Source: Achromobacter deleyi
Lineage (GTDB): Bacteria; Pseudomonadota; Gammaproteobacteria; Burkholderiales; Burkholderiaceae_B
DNA length: 64,000 bases
Assembly: GCF_902859705.1 (NCBI RefSeq)
Contig: NZ_CADIJO010000016.1
Coordinates: 1-64,000, forward strand
Direction: 5' to 3'
In this document: one piece after another, positions 8,135 through 16,596 of the stretch
Layout of the letters: the number at the start of each line of letters is the position of its first letter
Position numbering within the stretch: position 1 is the first letter of the stretch
Position numbers and translations under genes: made by a program
The notes under the pieces: model-generated
The model's database searches: none
What the model saw: only the letters and a program-made list of their open reading frames with translations
What the model was told of the DNA's origin: nothing

Positions 8135-10036
8135 TCAAGACACCACGACTTCGCGGAACATGCCGGCATCCATGTGGAACATCAGGTGGCAGTGCCACGC
8201 CCAGCGGCCGAGCGCGTCGGCTGTCACCAGGAAGCTGATGCGTTGTGCCGGCTGCACCGGCAGGGTGTGGCGGCGCGCAAGGAAGCGACCGTCGGGGCTT
8301 TCCAGCTCGCTCCACATGCCGTGCAGGTGCATGGGATGGGTCATCATGGTGTCGTTGTGCAGAATGACCCGCAGCCGCTCGCCGTGTTTGAAGTGCACCG
8401 GCGTGGACTTTCCGAACTCCAGCCCGTCCAGGGACCATGCGTAGCGTTCCATGTTGCCCGTGAGGTGCAGTTCGACCTCCCGGCCGGGGCCTCTCTTGTC
8501 CAGCGGCCCCGACGGGGTATGCAGATCCGCGAGGGTCAACACGCGCCGACCGTTGTTGCGCAGTCCGATGCCGGGGTCATCGAGGTTGGTGCGCGCCATG
8601 TCAACGCGCATGTCCGTGCTGGCACCATACTCGGTGCGAGCGTGGCGAGCAGTAGTGCTGGGCACGGCCAGTCCCCCCGCCGCCGCGGCGTGTTGGCTGT
8701 GATCCATCGCCATGCCACCGTGGTTCATGGCGCCGTGATTCATGCCTGCCATCGCCCCATGATCCATCCCGGACATCGAACCCGAGCCCATCCCGGTCAT
8801 CCCGGTCATGCCCGTCATGCCCGTCATCCCGGTCATCTCCATGGCCTGGCCGGACCCGCCATGGTCCATGCCCCCCATCATGCCGCCCATCATGTCGTTC
8901 ATGGTCAGCCATTCGACCGGATCGAGGGCAGGCACGGGAGCTTGAAGACCTTCACGCACGGCCAGCGTGGCACGCGCGTAGCCTGTCCGGTCCATCGCCT
9001 GGGCGAAGATCGTGTAAGCGTCATCCCGTGGCTGGACGATCACGTCGACGGTTTCGCCAGGACCGAATCGGAACTCATCGACGGTCACCGGCTCCACGTC
9101 AACACCATCGACGTGCACCACCGTGAGTTTCAGTCCTGGAATGCGTACGTCGTAGAAGGTGTTGCCCGCACCGTTGACCATGCGCAGCCGCACGCGCTCA
9201 CCCGGTCGGAACAGCGCCGTCCAATTGCCGGCGGGGGTGACGCCGTTGGCCAGATAGGTCAGCGTGGCGGCAGACAGATCTGCGAGATCCGTCGGATTCA
9301 TCCGCATCTCGTTCCACATCTTGCGCTTGTCGATCGCAGCGGCCGTGCCTTCGCGCGAGGCGTCCCGGAAGAAGTCGAAGACGGTAGGTTGGTTGTAGTT
9401 GTAATAGTCGCTTTGGGACTTGAGCTTGGTGAACACCCGCATCGGGTCTTCGTCGGTCCAATCCGAGAACAGCAGCACGTGGTCACGGTCGGCGTGGATG
9501 GTCTCGGCGCCAGCGGGGTCGATGATGATCGCCCCGTACATGCCCGTGAGTTCCTGGAAGCCGGAGTGCGAGTGGTACCAGTAGGAGCCGCTCTGCTGAA
9601 CCTTGAAGCGGTACGTGAAGGTCTCGCCGGGAGCGATGCCATTGAAGCTGATGCCCGGCACGCCATCCATCTGATACGGCAGGATGATCCCGTGCCAGTG
9701 AATGGATGTGGCTTCACGCAGCTTGTTGGTTACACGGATTGTGACGGTGTCACCCTCGCGCCAACGCAATGTCGGTGCCGGCAGCGAGCCGTTGATGGTC
9801 GTAGCCACGCCTGGCTTGCCCGTGAAGTTCACGGGCGATTCGGCGATCACCAAGTCGAACTCGGTGCCCTTCAGCACAGGGGCGGCACCGCGCGTCGCGG
9901 AGCCTTGCTGGGCAAATGCCTTGAACGCCGGCGTGGACAGCCCAGCGAGAACGCCGCCGGCGGCTAACCCTTGGACGAAACGCCGACGAGAAAGGCCCTG
10001 TGTGGGCACGATAAAAAAGGGTGAACGAGGCGGCAT
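8135..10036 (-). CDS. copA: Copper resistance multicopper oxidase CopA
   Basis: A 633-residue periplasmic multicopper oxidase of the PcoA/CopA type. A twin-arginine signal (SRRRFVQGLAAGG, residues 16-28) implies folded, cofactor-loaded export. All copper motifs are present: HWHG and HSH in the first cupredoxin domain, HPMHLHG and HCHLMFHMDAGM in the last. Between them is a Met/His-rich insert (about 385-455) with five tandem Met-Thr-Gly units that likely store Cu(I). Enzymes of this family oxidise Cu(I) to the less toxic Cu(II). It is the first gene of the minus-strand operon and diverges from copR. Confidence 0.95.
   Translation of the reverse strand: MPPRSPFFIVPTQGLSRRRFVQGLAAGGVLAGLSTPAFKAFAQQGSATRGAAPVLKGTEFDLVIAESPVNFTGKPGVATTINGSLPAPTLRWREGDTVTIRVTNKLREATSIHWHGIILPYQMDGVPGISFNGIAPGETFTYRFKVQQSGSYWYHSHSGFQELTGMYGAIIIDPAGAETIHADRDHVLLFSDWTDEDPMRVFTKLKSQSDYYNYNQPTVFDFFRDASREGTAAAIDKRKMWNEMRMNPTDLADLSAATLTYLANGVTPAGNWTALFRPGERVRLRMVNGAGNTFYDVRIPGLKLTVVHVDGVDVEPVTVDEFRFGPGETVDVIVQPRDDAYTIFAQAMDRTGYARATLAVREGLQAPVPALDPVEWLTMNDMMGGMMGGMDHGGSGQAMEMTGMTGMTGMTGMTGMGSGSMSGMDHGAMAGMNHGAMNHGGMAMDHSQHAAAAGGLAVPSTTARHARTEYGASTDMRVDMARTNLDDPGIGLRNNGRRVLTLADLHTPSGPLDKRGPGREVELHLTGNMERYAWSLDGLEFGKSTPVHFKHGERLRVILHNDTMMTHPMHLHGMWSELESPDGRFLARRHTLPVQPAQRISFLVTADALGRWAWHCHLMFHMDAGMFREVVVS
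8789..8833 (-). repeat. Five 9-bp tandem repeats encoding Met-Thr-Gly in CopA
   Basis: Five consecutive 9-bp units (CATCCCGGT or CATGCCCGT on the plus strand) encode (Met-Thr-Gly)x5. Such slippage-prone repeats can vary in number between strains and so alter the Met-rich copper-binding insert. Confidence 0.85.
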
Positions 10037-10159
10037 GGCCTGAAATCCTCCATAGATGACTCGGAAGTCGTTCTAAACGCCACCCCATCCTGAGCGGCAC
10101 AGTTCGACGCAATGCAGGTCATGCTATGGGTTGGGCACTTTCCATCGAATGACCCCTGA

Positions 10160-10175
10160 ATTACATTCATGTAAT
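10160..10175. promoter_or_regulatory. CopR/CusR-box palindrome between copA and copR
   Basis: ATTACATTCATGTAAT is a perfect 7-bp inverted repeat with a 2-bp spacer, in the 254-bp divergent region between copA (start 10036) and copR (start 10291). It resembles the binding palindrome of CopR/CusR-type regulators and is partly repeated upstream of copK. Likely the operator for both divergent transcripts. Confidence 0.7.
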
Positions 10176-10290
10176 GTTCGTGTCATGTTCGTGGAAGCTG
10201 GCAACCAGTAAATTGCTGATTGAAAGTGGATGAATGCGTACATCGTGAGCGGCTATTTTTCCGCGCCGTAGCGATTTCATGGGACATGCG

Positions 10291-10983
10291 ATGAAACTGC
10301 TGGTCGTTGAAGACGAGAACAAGACGGCGGATTACGTCCGCCAAGGTCTCATGGAGGCGGGATTCGTCGTGGATCTGGCGCGCAACGGATTGGACGGACA
10401 CCACCTGGCCATGGGCGAGACATACGATCTGGTGGTCTTGGATGTCATGCTGCCGGATGTCGATGGCTGGCGCATCGTGCGTGCCCTTCGAGATGCCGGT
10501 AAACAGGTCCCTGTGCTCTTTCTGACGGCGCGTGGCGGTGTAGACGACCGTGTCAAGGGATTGGAACTGGGAGCGGACGACTACCTCGTCAAGCCATTCG
10601 CGTTCTCTGAGTTGCTGGCGCGGGTGCGGACGCTGCTGCGACGCGGAAGCGCTCCGAGCCAGCCTGATCGCATCCAGGTTGCCGATTTGGTGCTGGACTT
10701 GGCGCGCCGGCGCGCAACGCGCGCTGGCCAACGCATCAATCTCACCAGCAAGGAGTTCGCGTTGCTTGAGCTCCTGGCCCGTCGCCAGGGGGAGGTCCTT
10801 CCACGGTCTCTGATCGCGTCGCAGGTATGGGACATGAATTTCGACAGCGACAGCAACGTCATCGATGTAGCCATCCGCCGTCTACGCGCGAAGATAGACG
10901 ATGCGTTCAATCCGAAGCTCATCCACACCGTGCGTGGAATGGGATACACGCTCGATGCGCCCGATGATGCCCCTGCGCCATAA
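10291..10983 (+). CDS. copR: Copper-responsive response regulator CopR
   Basis: A 230-residue OmpR-family regulator. Receiver domain at 1-115 with acidic pair E7-D8, phospho-acceptor D51 in VVLDVMLP, and K in DDYLVKPF; winged-helix DNA-binding domain at 125-225 ([30 protein letters not shown]). The ATG at 10291 (MKLLVVEDE) is preferred to one four codons earlier because it matches the family start. It activates cop genes after phosphorylation by CopS. Its gene overlaps the start of copS. Confidence 0.92.
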   Translation: MKLLVVEDENKTADYVRQGLMEAGFVVDLARNGLDGHHLAMGETYDLVVLDVMLPDVDGWRIVRALRDAGKQVPVLFLTARGGVDDRVKGLELGADDYLVKPFAFSELLARVRTLLRRGSAPSQPDRIQVADLVLDLARRRATRAGQRINLTSKEFALLELLARRQGEVLPRSLIASQVWDMNFDSDSNVIDVAIRRLRAKIDDAFNPKLIHTVRGMGYTLDAPDDAPAP

Positions 10984-12391
10984 GCCGCGGCAAAGCCGTC
11001 CAGCGTCGCTTGCATTGAGGGTCACGGCCCTCGTTGGTATCGCCACGACCTTGGTGTTTCTTGTGTTCAATTGGGTCATTCTCCGGTCGTTGGAGCACCA
11101 CTTTGCTCAACAGGATGCCCACGAACTGGAGGCAGTGACAACCGCTTTGGCTCAGCCCTTGCACCAGCTTGCAAGTGACATCGCAAGCGACGAACTGAAG
11201 CAACACTTGGCCAACGCAGTCGCAGGACATCATGGGATGACGTACGGCGTCTACGATGGGGCTGGCAATAGCATCTATGCCACGCCCGGTCCTGACCTGT
11301 CTAAACTTGCCAGTAGCAAAAAGTTGGTCAACCGCATCACCGCTGACGATTTGATCGTGTGGCAGGAGGATCAGAGGTCATATCGAGGTGTGGTGCTGCA
11401 ACTGCCTGCTGACGATTCAGCGGCGCCCGGCTACCGCATCGTCGCTGCCATGGACATCGGCTTTCATCTCGACTTCCTGGCGGAGTTCAAGCGCATGCTC
11501 TGGTGGGCAACCGGCTTGGTCATGTGCCTGGCGCTCGGTGTGGCTTGGCTGGCGGTGCAGTGGGGCCACCTGCCGATTCGCAAGGTCAATGAAGAGATTC
11601 GGGCGATTCGCTCTTCAAAGCTGGATGTGAGGCTGGATCCTCGGGATGTGCCGATCGAACTGGCGGAACTGGTATTCGCCTTCAACGATATGTTGGCGAG
11701 AATCGAGGAAGGCTTCACCCGGCTATCACACTTTTCCGCAGACATCGCGCACGAGTTGCGCACGCCCGTCACCAACCTGGTCACGCAGACTCACGTGGCG
11801 CTTGGCCAGCCGCGCAGCAACGAGGAATACAGAGAAATCCTCTATTCAAATTTGGAAGAGTTTGATCGGATGGGACGCATGATTGGTGACATGCTGTTTC
11901 TTGCCCAAACGGAAAATGATCCCCGCAACTTGCGTCTGTCTACCATTGATCTGTCCGAATTGGTGCGGAGTCTGTTCGACTATTTCGAGGCGCTGGCAGA
12001 AGATAGCGGCATTACGCTTGGTGTTAAAGGGGCGATCGGCAGCATAGCGGCGGATCGGGAAATGCTCACCCGGGCGCTGAACAATCTTCTCTCGAATGCA
12101 ATTCGACACACGCCTCGCGGCAAGAGCATCACGGTCTTGCTTTCGCAGGACGAGCAGTGGACAACGATCAGTGTGGTCAATCCCGGTGAGAGAATTCCTG
12201 AGCGCGATCTACCAAAGCTCTTCAACCGCTTCTACCGAGTTGATCCGGCACGGCAACGAAATACGGCGGGCGCCGGTCTTGGCCTTGCCATCGTGAAATC
12301 GATTGCGGAGGCACATGGTGGCTCCGTTGCCGTGACCTCCAGTGAGCTTGTCACCAGGTTTGACTTGGTATTGCCCCATCTGCGGCAGTAG
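10955..12391 (+). CDS. copS: Copper-sensing histidine kinase CopS
   Basis: About 478 residues: one membrane helix near the N-terminus, a periplasmic sensor domain of about 135 residues, a second helix, a HAMP linker, the dimerisation/phospho-acceptor helix ([14 protein letters not shown], His near 266) and a HATPase domain with N-box ([12 protein letters not shown]) and glycine box ([12 protein letters not shown]). It belongs to the CopS/CusS heavy-metal sensor kinases that detect periplasmic copper. The start lies among ATGs at 10955, 10964 and 10967, all overlapping the end of copR, implying translational coupling; 10955 is a best guess. Confidence 0.9.
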   Translation: MRPMMPLRHKPRQSRPASLALRVTALVGIATTLVFLVFNWVILRSLEHHFAQQDAHELEAVTTALAQPLHQLASDIASDELKQHLANAVAGHHGMTYGVYDGAGNSIYATPGPDLSKLASSKKLVNRITADDLIVWQEDQRSYRGVVLQLPADDSAAPGYRIVAAMDIGFHLDFLAEFKRMLWWATGLVMCLALGVAWLAVQWGHLPIRKVNEEIRAIRSSKLDVRLDPRDVPIELAELVFAFNDMLARIEEGFTRLSHFSADIAHELRTPVTNLVTQTHVALGQPRSNEEYREILYSNLEEFDRMGRMIGDMLFLAQTENDPRNLRLSTIDLSELVRSLFDYFEALAEDSGITLGVKGAIGSIAADREMLTRALNNLLSNAIRHTPRGKSITVLLSQDEQWTTISVVNPGERIPERDLPKLFNRFYRVDPARQRNTAGAGLGLAIVKSIAEAHGGSVAVTSSELVTRFDLVLPHLRQ

Positions 12392-13338
12392 TCCGAGGGC
12401 GCTGCGGTCCGTCCAGCCAACTGGCGTATCTCTTTGCCTGATTCTGGGATCTACCCGGCCGGCCACGTTGCTACGCGAGCGGGACATTTTTTCTCCGTGA
12501 CTGCCACGTGCCCAGTCCTAGCGGCAGGCGCCGACATCATGCGCTTGTGTATCCCATCGCTACGTCCACACCGCGCGCGGGGGCCTTTGCTCGGTCGTGA
12601 TCCGGTCACCGATCGTCGATAGCCTCAGCGGTCAGTGCCGAACGTCTGCCTGCTCGGCGCCTCGATCGCGCGCAGACCTGGCTGTGTGCGCTGAGCCCCT
12701 GAGGTGAGTTGGAAGTTGGTCTGCTGGTTCGTTGCGCGGGTATATGTACCCGTAGCTGGGTACAGAGAGTCTTATTGATCAAGATCAAGGTACTGCTATC
12801 AGGCGCCGGCTGCATATGAACGCAGCCAACCGCCAAAACTACCTATGCAGGTGTCCACTAAAACTTGACCACTGCACCCCGCCCGAAGGCTTCTCCGACT
12901 CGCCCGCTGACGCGGGCCAGGTCAACCCCACAACGACAGGCGAGAACGCCCCGCCATGCCTTGCAGCGCCGGTCTTGAGGCGTGGCGTGGAAGCTCCATA
13001 GCGATGCCGGGCGGGTTGTCCCTGAACCGCGTTGAGGACGGCACGCACCTGCACAACCTGCCGCAGCAAGCGCCAGCGTGTTCGCCAGCGTCCCGTCCAT
13101 CGCGGCGGGGCGCTGGCCGGGCCGATCCGGCGCAGCCGGTTCGGCGGCATCGAGGGGCGCCAAGCATCGCGCGGCGGGGATAGCCCGCAGGGCTTTCCCC
13201 TGGAGGCAAGCGAAGCGCGCAGCGCCGCAGGCGCGAAGGCGTGAGCAACTGTCTTGAAAGTCAAGCCTCGCAAGCGCGCAGGCTCCATTCAATTGAAGCG
13301 TTTTGCCAATGATTCAATAAATGTTGTATTATCGAATC
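12392..13338. other. Gap without a convincing gene between the copper and arsenic islands
   Basis: About 950 bp. The open frames here have no family resemblance and mixed frame use. The part from about 12843 to 13290 is very GC-rich and has the look of a decayed or non-coding module boundary; the segment at 12846-12875 (containing CCACTAAAACTTGACCAC) may be the end of a lost insertion sequence, which I cannot name. The last 35 bp hold the arsR promoter. Confidence 0.5.
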
Positions 13339-13339
13339 A
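13303..13339 (+). promoter_or_regulatory. arsR promoter and ArsR operator
   Basis: A -35 (TTGCCA, 13303-13308) and -10 (TATTAT, 13327-13332) spaced by 18 bp lie just before the arsR start. Overlapping them is an inverted repeat, TGATTCAATAA (13310-13320) with TTATCGAATCA (13329-13339), matching at 10 of 11 positions, a typical ArsR-family operator. Repressor bound here would cover the promoter until arsenite binds. Confidence 0.7.
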
Positions 13340-13668
13340 TGAACGAGACCCAAGCCATTTCCGCCCTCGGCGCCCTGGCCCATACCCAGCGGCTGCGCGT
13401 GTTCCGCGCCCTGGTGGTCGCCGGCCCCGAAGGGCTGACACCCAGCGTCCTCGCCGACCAGCTCGACGTGGCCCGCAACTCCCTGTCCTTCCACCTGAAA
13501 GAACTGGCCCATGCCGGCCTGGTCACCATCGAGCAGCAGGGCCGCAACCTGATCTACCGCGCCGACTTCACCCAGATGAATGGGCTGCTCGGCTATCTGA
13601 CCGAGCACTGCTGCCAGGGCGGCGCGTGCGAGGTCACCGAATCCTCCTCTGCCTGTACTTCCTGCTGA
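13339..13668 (+). CDS. arsR: Arsenic-responsive repressor ArsR
   Basis: A 109-residue winged-helix SmtB/ArsR-family repressor (helix-turn-helix around residues 30-62, SVLADQLDVARNSLSFHLKEL). The classical ELCVC arsenite site of plasmid R773 ArsR is absent; instead Cys residues cluster at the C-terminus (EHCCQGGACE and CTSC), the arrangement of the Acidithiobacillus-type ArsR, in which C-terminal Cys bind As(III). The ATG at 13339 (MNETQAI) is chosen over one six codons upstream, which lies in the promoter. It heads the operon arsR-arsI-arsC-acr3-arsC. Confidence 0.93.
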   Translation: MNETQAISALGALAHTQRLRVFRALVVAGPEGLTPSVLADQLDVARNSLSFHLKELAHAGLVTIEQQGRNLIYRADFTQMNGLLGYLTEHCCQGGACEVTESSSACTSC

Positions 13669-13681
13669 AAGGATCACCCCC

Positions 13682-14152
13682 ATGAAGCGCTTTCACGTCC
13701 ACCTGCACGTCGATGACCTGAACCGCAGCATCGGCTTCTATTCCCAACTGTTCGCCGCGCAGCCCGCGCGCGTCGAAGGCGACTACGCCAAATGGATGCT
13801 CGAAGACCCGCCGGTCAACTTCGCCATCTCCACACGTGGCAACAAGCCGGGCATCGACCACCTGGGTATCCAGACCGACGATGCCGAGGAATTGGCGGTG
13901 CTGAAGGCCCGCGCCGAGGCGGCCGACATGACGCTGCTGGACGAGGGCACCACGACCTGCTGCTACGCGCGCAGCGAGAAGCACTGGATCACCGATCCGC
14001 AGGGCGTGGCCTGGGAGCACTTCCACACGCTGGGCAACATTCCGGTCTTTAACGAAGCGGCGCCTGCAGCGACTTCCGCCGCAGCGTGCTGTACCCCGGT
14101 GCGCGGCAAGCCGGTGGGCGTTGCGGTGAAGCCGGCTTCCTCCTGCTGCTGA
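13682..14152 (+). CDS. arsI: ArsI/CadI-family glyoxalase-fold metalloenzyme
   Basis: A 156-residue protein of the vicinal-oxygen-chelate fold. N-terminal HVHLHVDDL and later HLGIQTDD and WEHFHT supply His/Glu metal ligands; a Cys pair in TTCCYARSEKHW (about residues 98-109) is the arsenical-binding motif of ArsI, the Fe(II)-dependent C-As lyase that removes methyl groups from trivalent methylarsenicals. The C-terminus carries further Cys pairs (AACCTP, SSCC), an added thiol-rich tail. It lies 13 bp after arsR. A cadmium-induced CadI function is the alternative annotation. Confidence 0.85.
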   Translation: MKRFHVHLHVDDLNRSIGFYSQLFAAQPARVEGDYAKWMLEDPPVNFAISTRGNKPGIDHLGIQTDDAEELAVLKARAEAADMTLLDEGTTTCCYARSEKHWITDPQGVAWEHFHTLGNIPVFNEAAPAATSAAACCTPVRGKPVGVAVKPASSCC

Positions 14153-14164
14153 TGTGAGATACCC

Positions 14165-14662
14165 ATGACCACCGACAAGACCTACAACGCCCTGTTCATC
14201 TGCACGGGTAACTCGGCCCGCTCCATCCTGGCCGAAGGCATCCTCAATGAATTGGGCCAGGGGCGCTTTCGCGCCTACTCGGCGGGCAGCCACCCCAAGG
14301 GCGAAGTCCACCCACTGGCGCTCGCCACGCTGGAGCGGCTGCACATGCCGACCGCCGGCTACCGCAGCAAGAACTGGGACGAGTTCGCGGCGCCCGGTGC
14401 GCCGGAGCTGGATTTCATCTTCACGGTCTGCGACAACGCCGCCGGCGAGGTCTGCCCCGTGTGGCCGGGGCGCCCGATGTCGGCGCATTGGGGTGTGCCT
14501 GATCCTGCAGCCGTTGAAGGCACCGACGAGCAGAAGCGCAAGGCGTTCACGGATGCGGCGCTGACGCTGCGCCGACGCATCGAATTGTTCCTGTCGCTGC
14601 CGATTCAGCGCCTGGATGCCATGTCGCTGCAGCACGAGCTGCGCAGCATTGGTACGAAGTGA
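14165..14662 (+). CDS. arsC: Arsenate reductase, low-molecular-weight phosphatase type
   Basis: A 165-residue protein with the LMW tyrosine-phosphatase P-loop CTGNSARS at residues 13-20 and a downstream CDNAAGEVCP (about 89-98) offering the additional redox cysteines of thioredoxin- or mycothiol-coupled arsenate reductases. It converts As(V) to As(III) for export by Acr3. It lies 12 bp after arsI and 10 bp before acr3. A second, unrelated arsenate reductase follows acr3. Confidence 0.92.
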   Translation: MTTDKTYNALFICTGNSARSILAEGILNELGQGRFRAYSAGSHPKGEVHPLALATLERLHMPTAGYRSKNWDEFAAPGAPELDFIFTVCDNAAGEVCPVWPGRPMSAHWGVPDPAAVEGTDEQKRKAFTDAALTLRRRIELFLSLPIQRLDAMSLQHELRSIGTK

Positions 14663-14672
14663 GGTTGGCGCG

Positions 14673-15758
14673 ATGAGTGTTGGAACCCAAACGGCCGGCC
14701 GCGTGCCGGCCGCCCCCACCATGAGCGTCTTCGAGCGCTACCTGAGCGTGTGGGTGCTGCTGTGCATCGTCGCCGGTATCGCGCTCGGCCAGTTCGCGCC
14801 GGGCGTGTTCCAGGCCATCGGCCGCACGGAAGTGGCTCAGGTCAACCTGCCCGTGGGCCTGCTGATCTGGGTGATGATCATTCCCATGCTGCTCAAGGTG
14901 GACTTCGGCGCTCTCGGCCAGGTCAAGCAGCACTGGCGCGGCATCGGCGTGACGCTGTTCATCAACTGGGCCGTCAAACCATTCTCGATGGCGTTGCTGG
15001 CGTGGATCTTCATCCGCCAGGTCTTCGCGCAGTGGCTCCCCGCCGACCAGCTCGACAGCTATGTCGCGGGCCTGATCTTGCTGGCCGCCGCACCTTGCAC
15101 AGCCATGGTGTTCGTCTGGAGCCGGCTGACCGGGGGCGATCCTGTGTTCACGCTGTCGCAGGTCGCGCTGAACGACACCATCATGGTGTTCGCCTTCGCG
15201 CCCATCGTCGGCCTGCTGCTGGGCCTATCGTCCATCACGGTGCCGTGGGCCACGCTGCTGGTATCGGTCGGCCTGTACATCGTGATTCCCGTCATCCTGG
15301 CCCAGTTCTGGCGCCGCGCCCTGCTGAGCAAGGGCCAAGCCGCCTTCGACCGGGCGCTGGAGCGCATCGGGCCGCTGTCCATCGCGGCGCTGCTGCTCAC
15401 GCTGGTGCTGCTGTTCGCCTTCCAGGGCGAGGCCATCATCCGCCAGCCACTGGTCATCGCCATGCTGGCCGTTCCGATCCTGATCCAGGTGTTCTTCAAC
15501 TCCGGCCTGGCCTACTGGCTCAACCGCAAGGCGGGCGAGCAGCACAGCATCGCTTGTCCTTCGGCGCTGATCGGCGCCAGCAACTTCTTCGAGCTTGCCG
15601 TAGCCGCCGCCATCAGCCTGTTCGGCTTCCAGTCCGGCGCCGCGCTGGCCACCGTGGTCGGCGTGCTGATCGAGGTGCCAGTCATGCTACTGGTCGTTCG
15701 GATCGTCAACCAAAGCAAGGGCTGGTATGAGTGCGGCCCGAACCCTGCCCGCGGATAA
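14673..15758 (+). CDS. acr3: ACR3-family arsenite efflux permease
   Basis: A 361-residue inner-membrane carrier with ten hydrophobic segments, normal for ACR3. The catalytic Cys of the family is present in the fourth membrane segment region (AAAPCTAMVFVWSRL), and a conserved Glu lies in the ninth-tenth segment region (ASNFFELAVAAAISLFG). It exports arsenite using the proton motive force. The ATG at 14673 has GAGG nearby and gives the usual short N-terminal extension before the first helix. Often named arsB in ars operons, but the sequence is ACR3, not ArsB. Confidence 0.94.
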   Translation: MSVGTQTAGRVPAAPTMSVFERYLSVWVLLCIVAGIALGQFAPGVFQAIGRTEVAQVNLPVGLLIWVMIIPMLLKVDFGALGQVKQHWRGIGVTLFINWAVKPFSMALLAWIFIRQVFAQWLPADQLDSYVAGLILLAAAPCTAMVFVWSRLTGGDPVFTLSQVALNDTIMVFAFAPIVGLLLGLSSITVPWATLLVSVGLYIVIPVILAQFWRRALLSKGQAAFDRALERIGPLSIAALLLTLVLLFAFQGEAIIRQPLVIAMLAVPILIQVFFNSGLAYWLNRKAGEQHSIACPSALIGASNFFELAVAAAISLFGFQSGAALATVVGVLIEVPVMLLVVRIVNQSKGWYECGPNPARG

Positions 15759-15772
15759 CCAAGACACGACTC

Positions 15773-16195
15773 ATGAGCAACATCACCATTTACCACAACC
15801 CCACCTGCGGCACGTCGCGCAACGTGCTGGCTCTGATCCGCAACAGCGGCGAAGAGCCGAACGTTATCGAATACCTGAAGACACCGCCTGACCGCGAAAC
15901 GCTGCAACGCCTGATCACGGACATGGGCGCGCCAATGCGCGCCGTGCTGCGTGAGAAGGGTACGCCCTATGCGGAATTGGGCCTCGATGACCCGAAGTGG
16001 GGTGACGAGCAGTTGATTGGCTTCATGCTCCAGCACCCCATCCTCATCAACCGGCCCATCGTGGTGACCCCGCTGGGCACGCGCCTGTGCCGGCCCTCAG
16101 AGGCCGTGCTGGACATCCTGCCGCAGCCGCAGCGCGGCGCGTTCCGCAAGGAAGACGGCGAAGCCGTGGTGGATGCGGAGGGTCGCAGGGTCTGA
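15773..16195 (+). CDS. arsC: Arsenate reductase, glutaredoxin-dependent (ArsC/Spx fold)
   Basis: A 140-residue protein of the R773 ArsC type. The catalytic Cys is in YHNPTCGTSRN (residue 12) and the substrate-binding Arg residues are in the later NRPIVV and GTRLCRP segments. It reduces As(V) with glutathione and glutaredoxin. The ATG at 15773 (MSNITIYHN) gives the family start; the longer frame overlaps acr3. Having both arsenate reductase families in one operon broadens the thiol sources that can be used. Confidence 0.93.
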   Translation: MSNITIYHNPTCGTSRNVLALIRNSGEEPNVIEYLKTPPDRETLQRLITDMGAPMRAVLREKGTPYAELGLDDPKWGDEQLIGFMLQHPILINRPIVVTPLGTRLCRPSEAVLDILPQPQRGAFRKEDGEAVVDAEGRRV

Positions 16196-16239
16196 GACCT
16201 CCCGCACAAGCGGCAGGCAATCTGAAGTGAGGCTGGTAT

Positions 16240-16267
16240 TATCGAATTTCGTTATCGATATTCGATA
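16240..16267 (+). promoter_or_regulatory. Probable PadR operator before padR-chrA
   Basis: TATCGAA (16240-16246) and TTCGATA (16261-16267) form a perfect inverted repeat, with a nested palindrome TATCGATA at 16253-16260, directly before and touching the padR ATG. It is a strong candidate autoregulatory operator covering the ribosome binding region or promoter. Confidence 0.6.
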
Positions 16268-16596
16268 TGAAAGAGAAACCTACTCCACGTGCCATGGAGC
16301 ACCACGACCTGCTGTCGGGGCTGATCCGCCTGCATGTGCTGCACCACGCAGCCGAGCAGGAGATCTACGGGCAATGGATGATCGACGAGCTGGCCCACCA
16401 CGGCTACCGCCTCTCCCCCGGAACGCTGTACCCGATGCTGCACAAGATGGAGCGCGACGGCTACCTCGTCTCCCGCCAGGAGCGTGAAGGGCGCACCGTG
16501 CGCAAGCTCTACACGATCACGCCCAAGGGCAAGGAAGGCTTGGCGCTGGCCAAGGACCGCATCCGGGAGTTCACCGGGGAGGCGATGCACAAATGA
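16267..16596 (+). CDS. PadR-family transcriptional regulator
   Basis: A 109-residue winged-helix repressor. The PadR signature is plain: IYGQWMIDELAHHGYRLSPG, then TLYPMLHKMERDGYLVS, then the wing RKLYTITPKGKE. Its stop overlaps the chrA start by 4 bp, so it very likely controls chromate export, in the place where ChrB is more often found. A palindromic operator overlaps its own start. Confidence 0.9.
   Translation: MKEKPTPRAMEHHDLLSGLIRLHVLHHAAEQEIYGQWMIDELAHHGYRLSPGTLYPMLHKMERDGYLVSRQEREGRTVRKLYTITPKGKEGLALAKDRIREFTGEAMHK

Noticed and set aside
8075..9967. A 630-codon plus-strand open frame opposite copA
   Set aside because: It mirrors the copA coding frame; its residue composition (His/Arg/Gly-rich) has no family resemblance and copA is unambiguous. 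Antisense shadow of a GC-rich gene.
12839..13292. Overlapping frames of 140-150 codons before arsR
   Set aside because: Two frames on the same strand are open at once, composition is Arg/Ala/Pro-rich and no motif is present; likely GC-rich non-coding DNA.
14616..14672. Upstream extension of acr3
   Set aside because: It overlaps arsC, and the ATG at 14673 has a proper ribosome binding site and the expected N-terminus.
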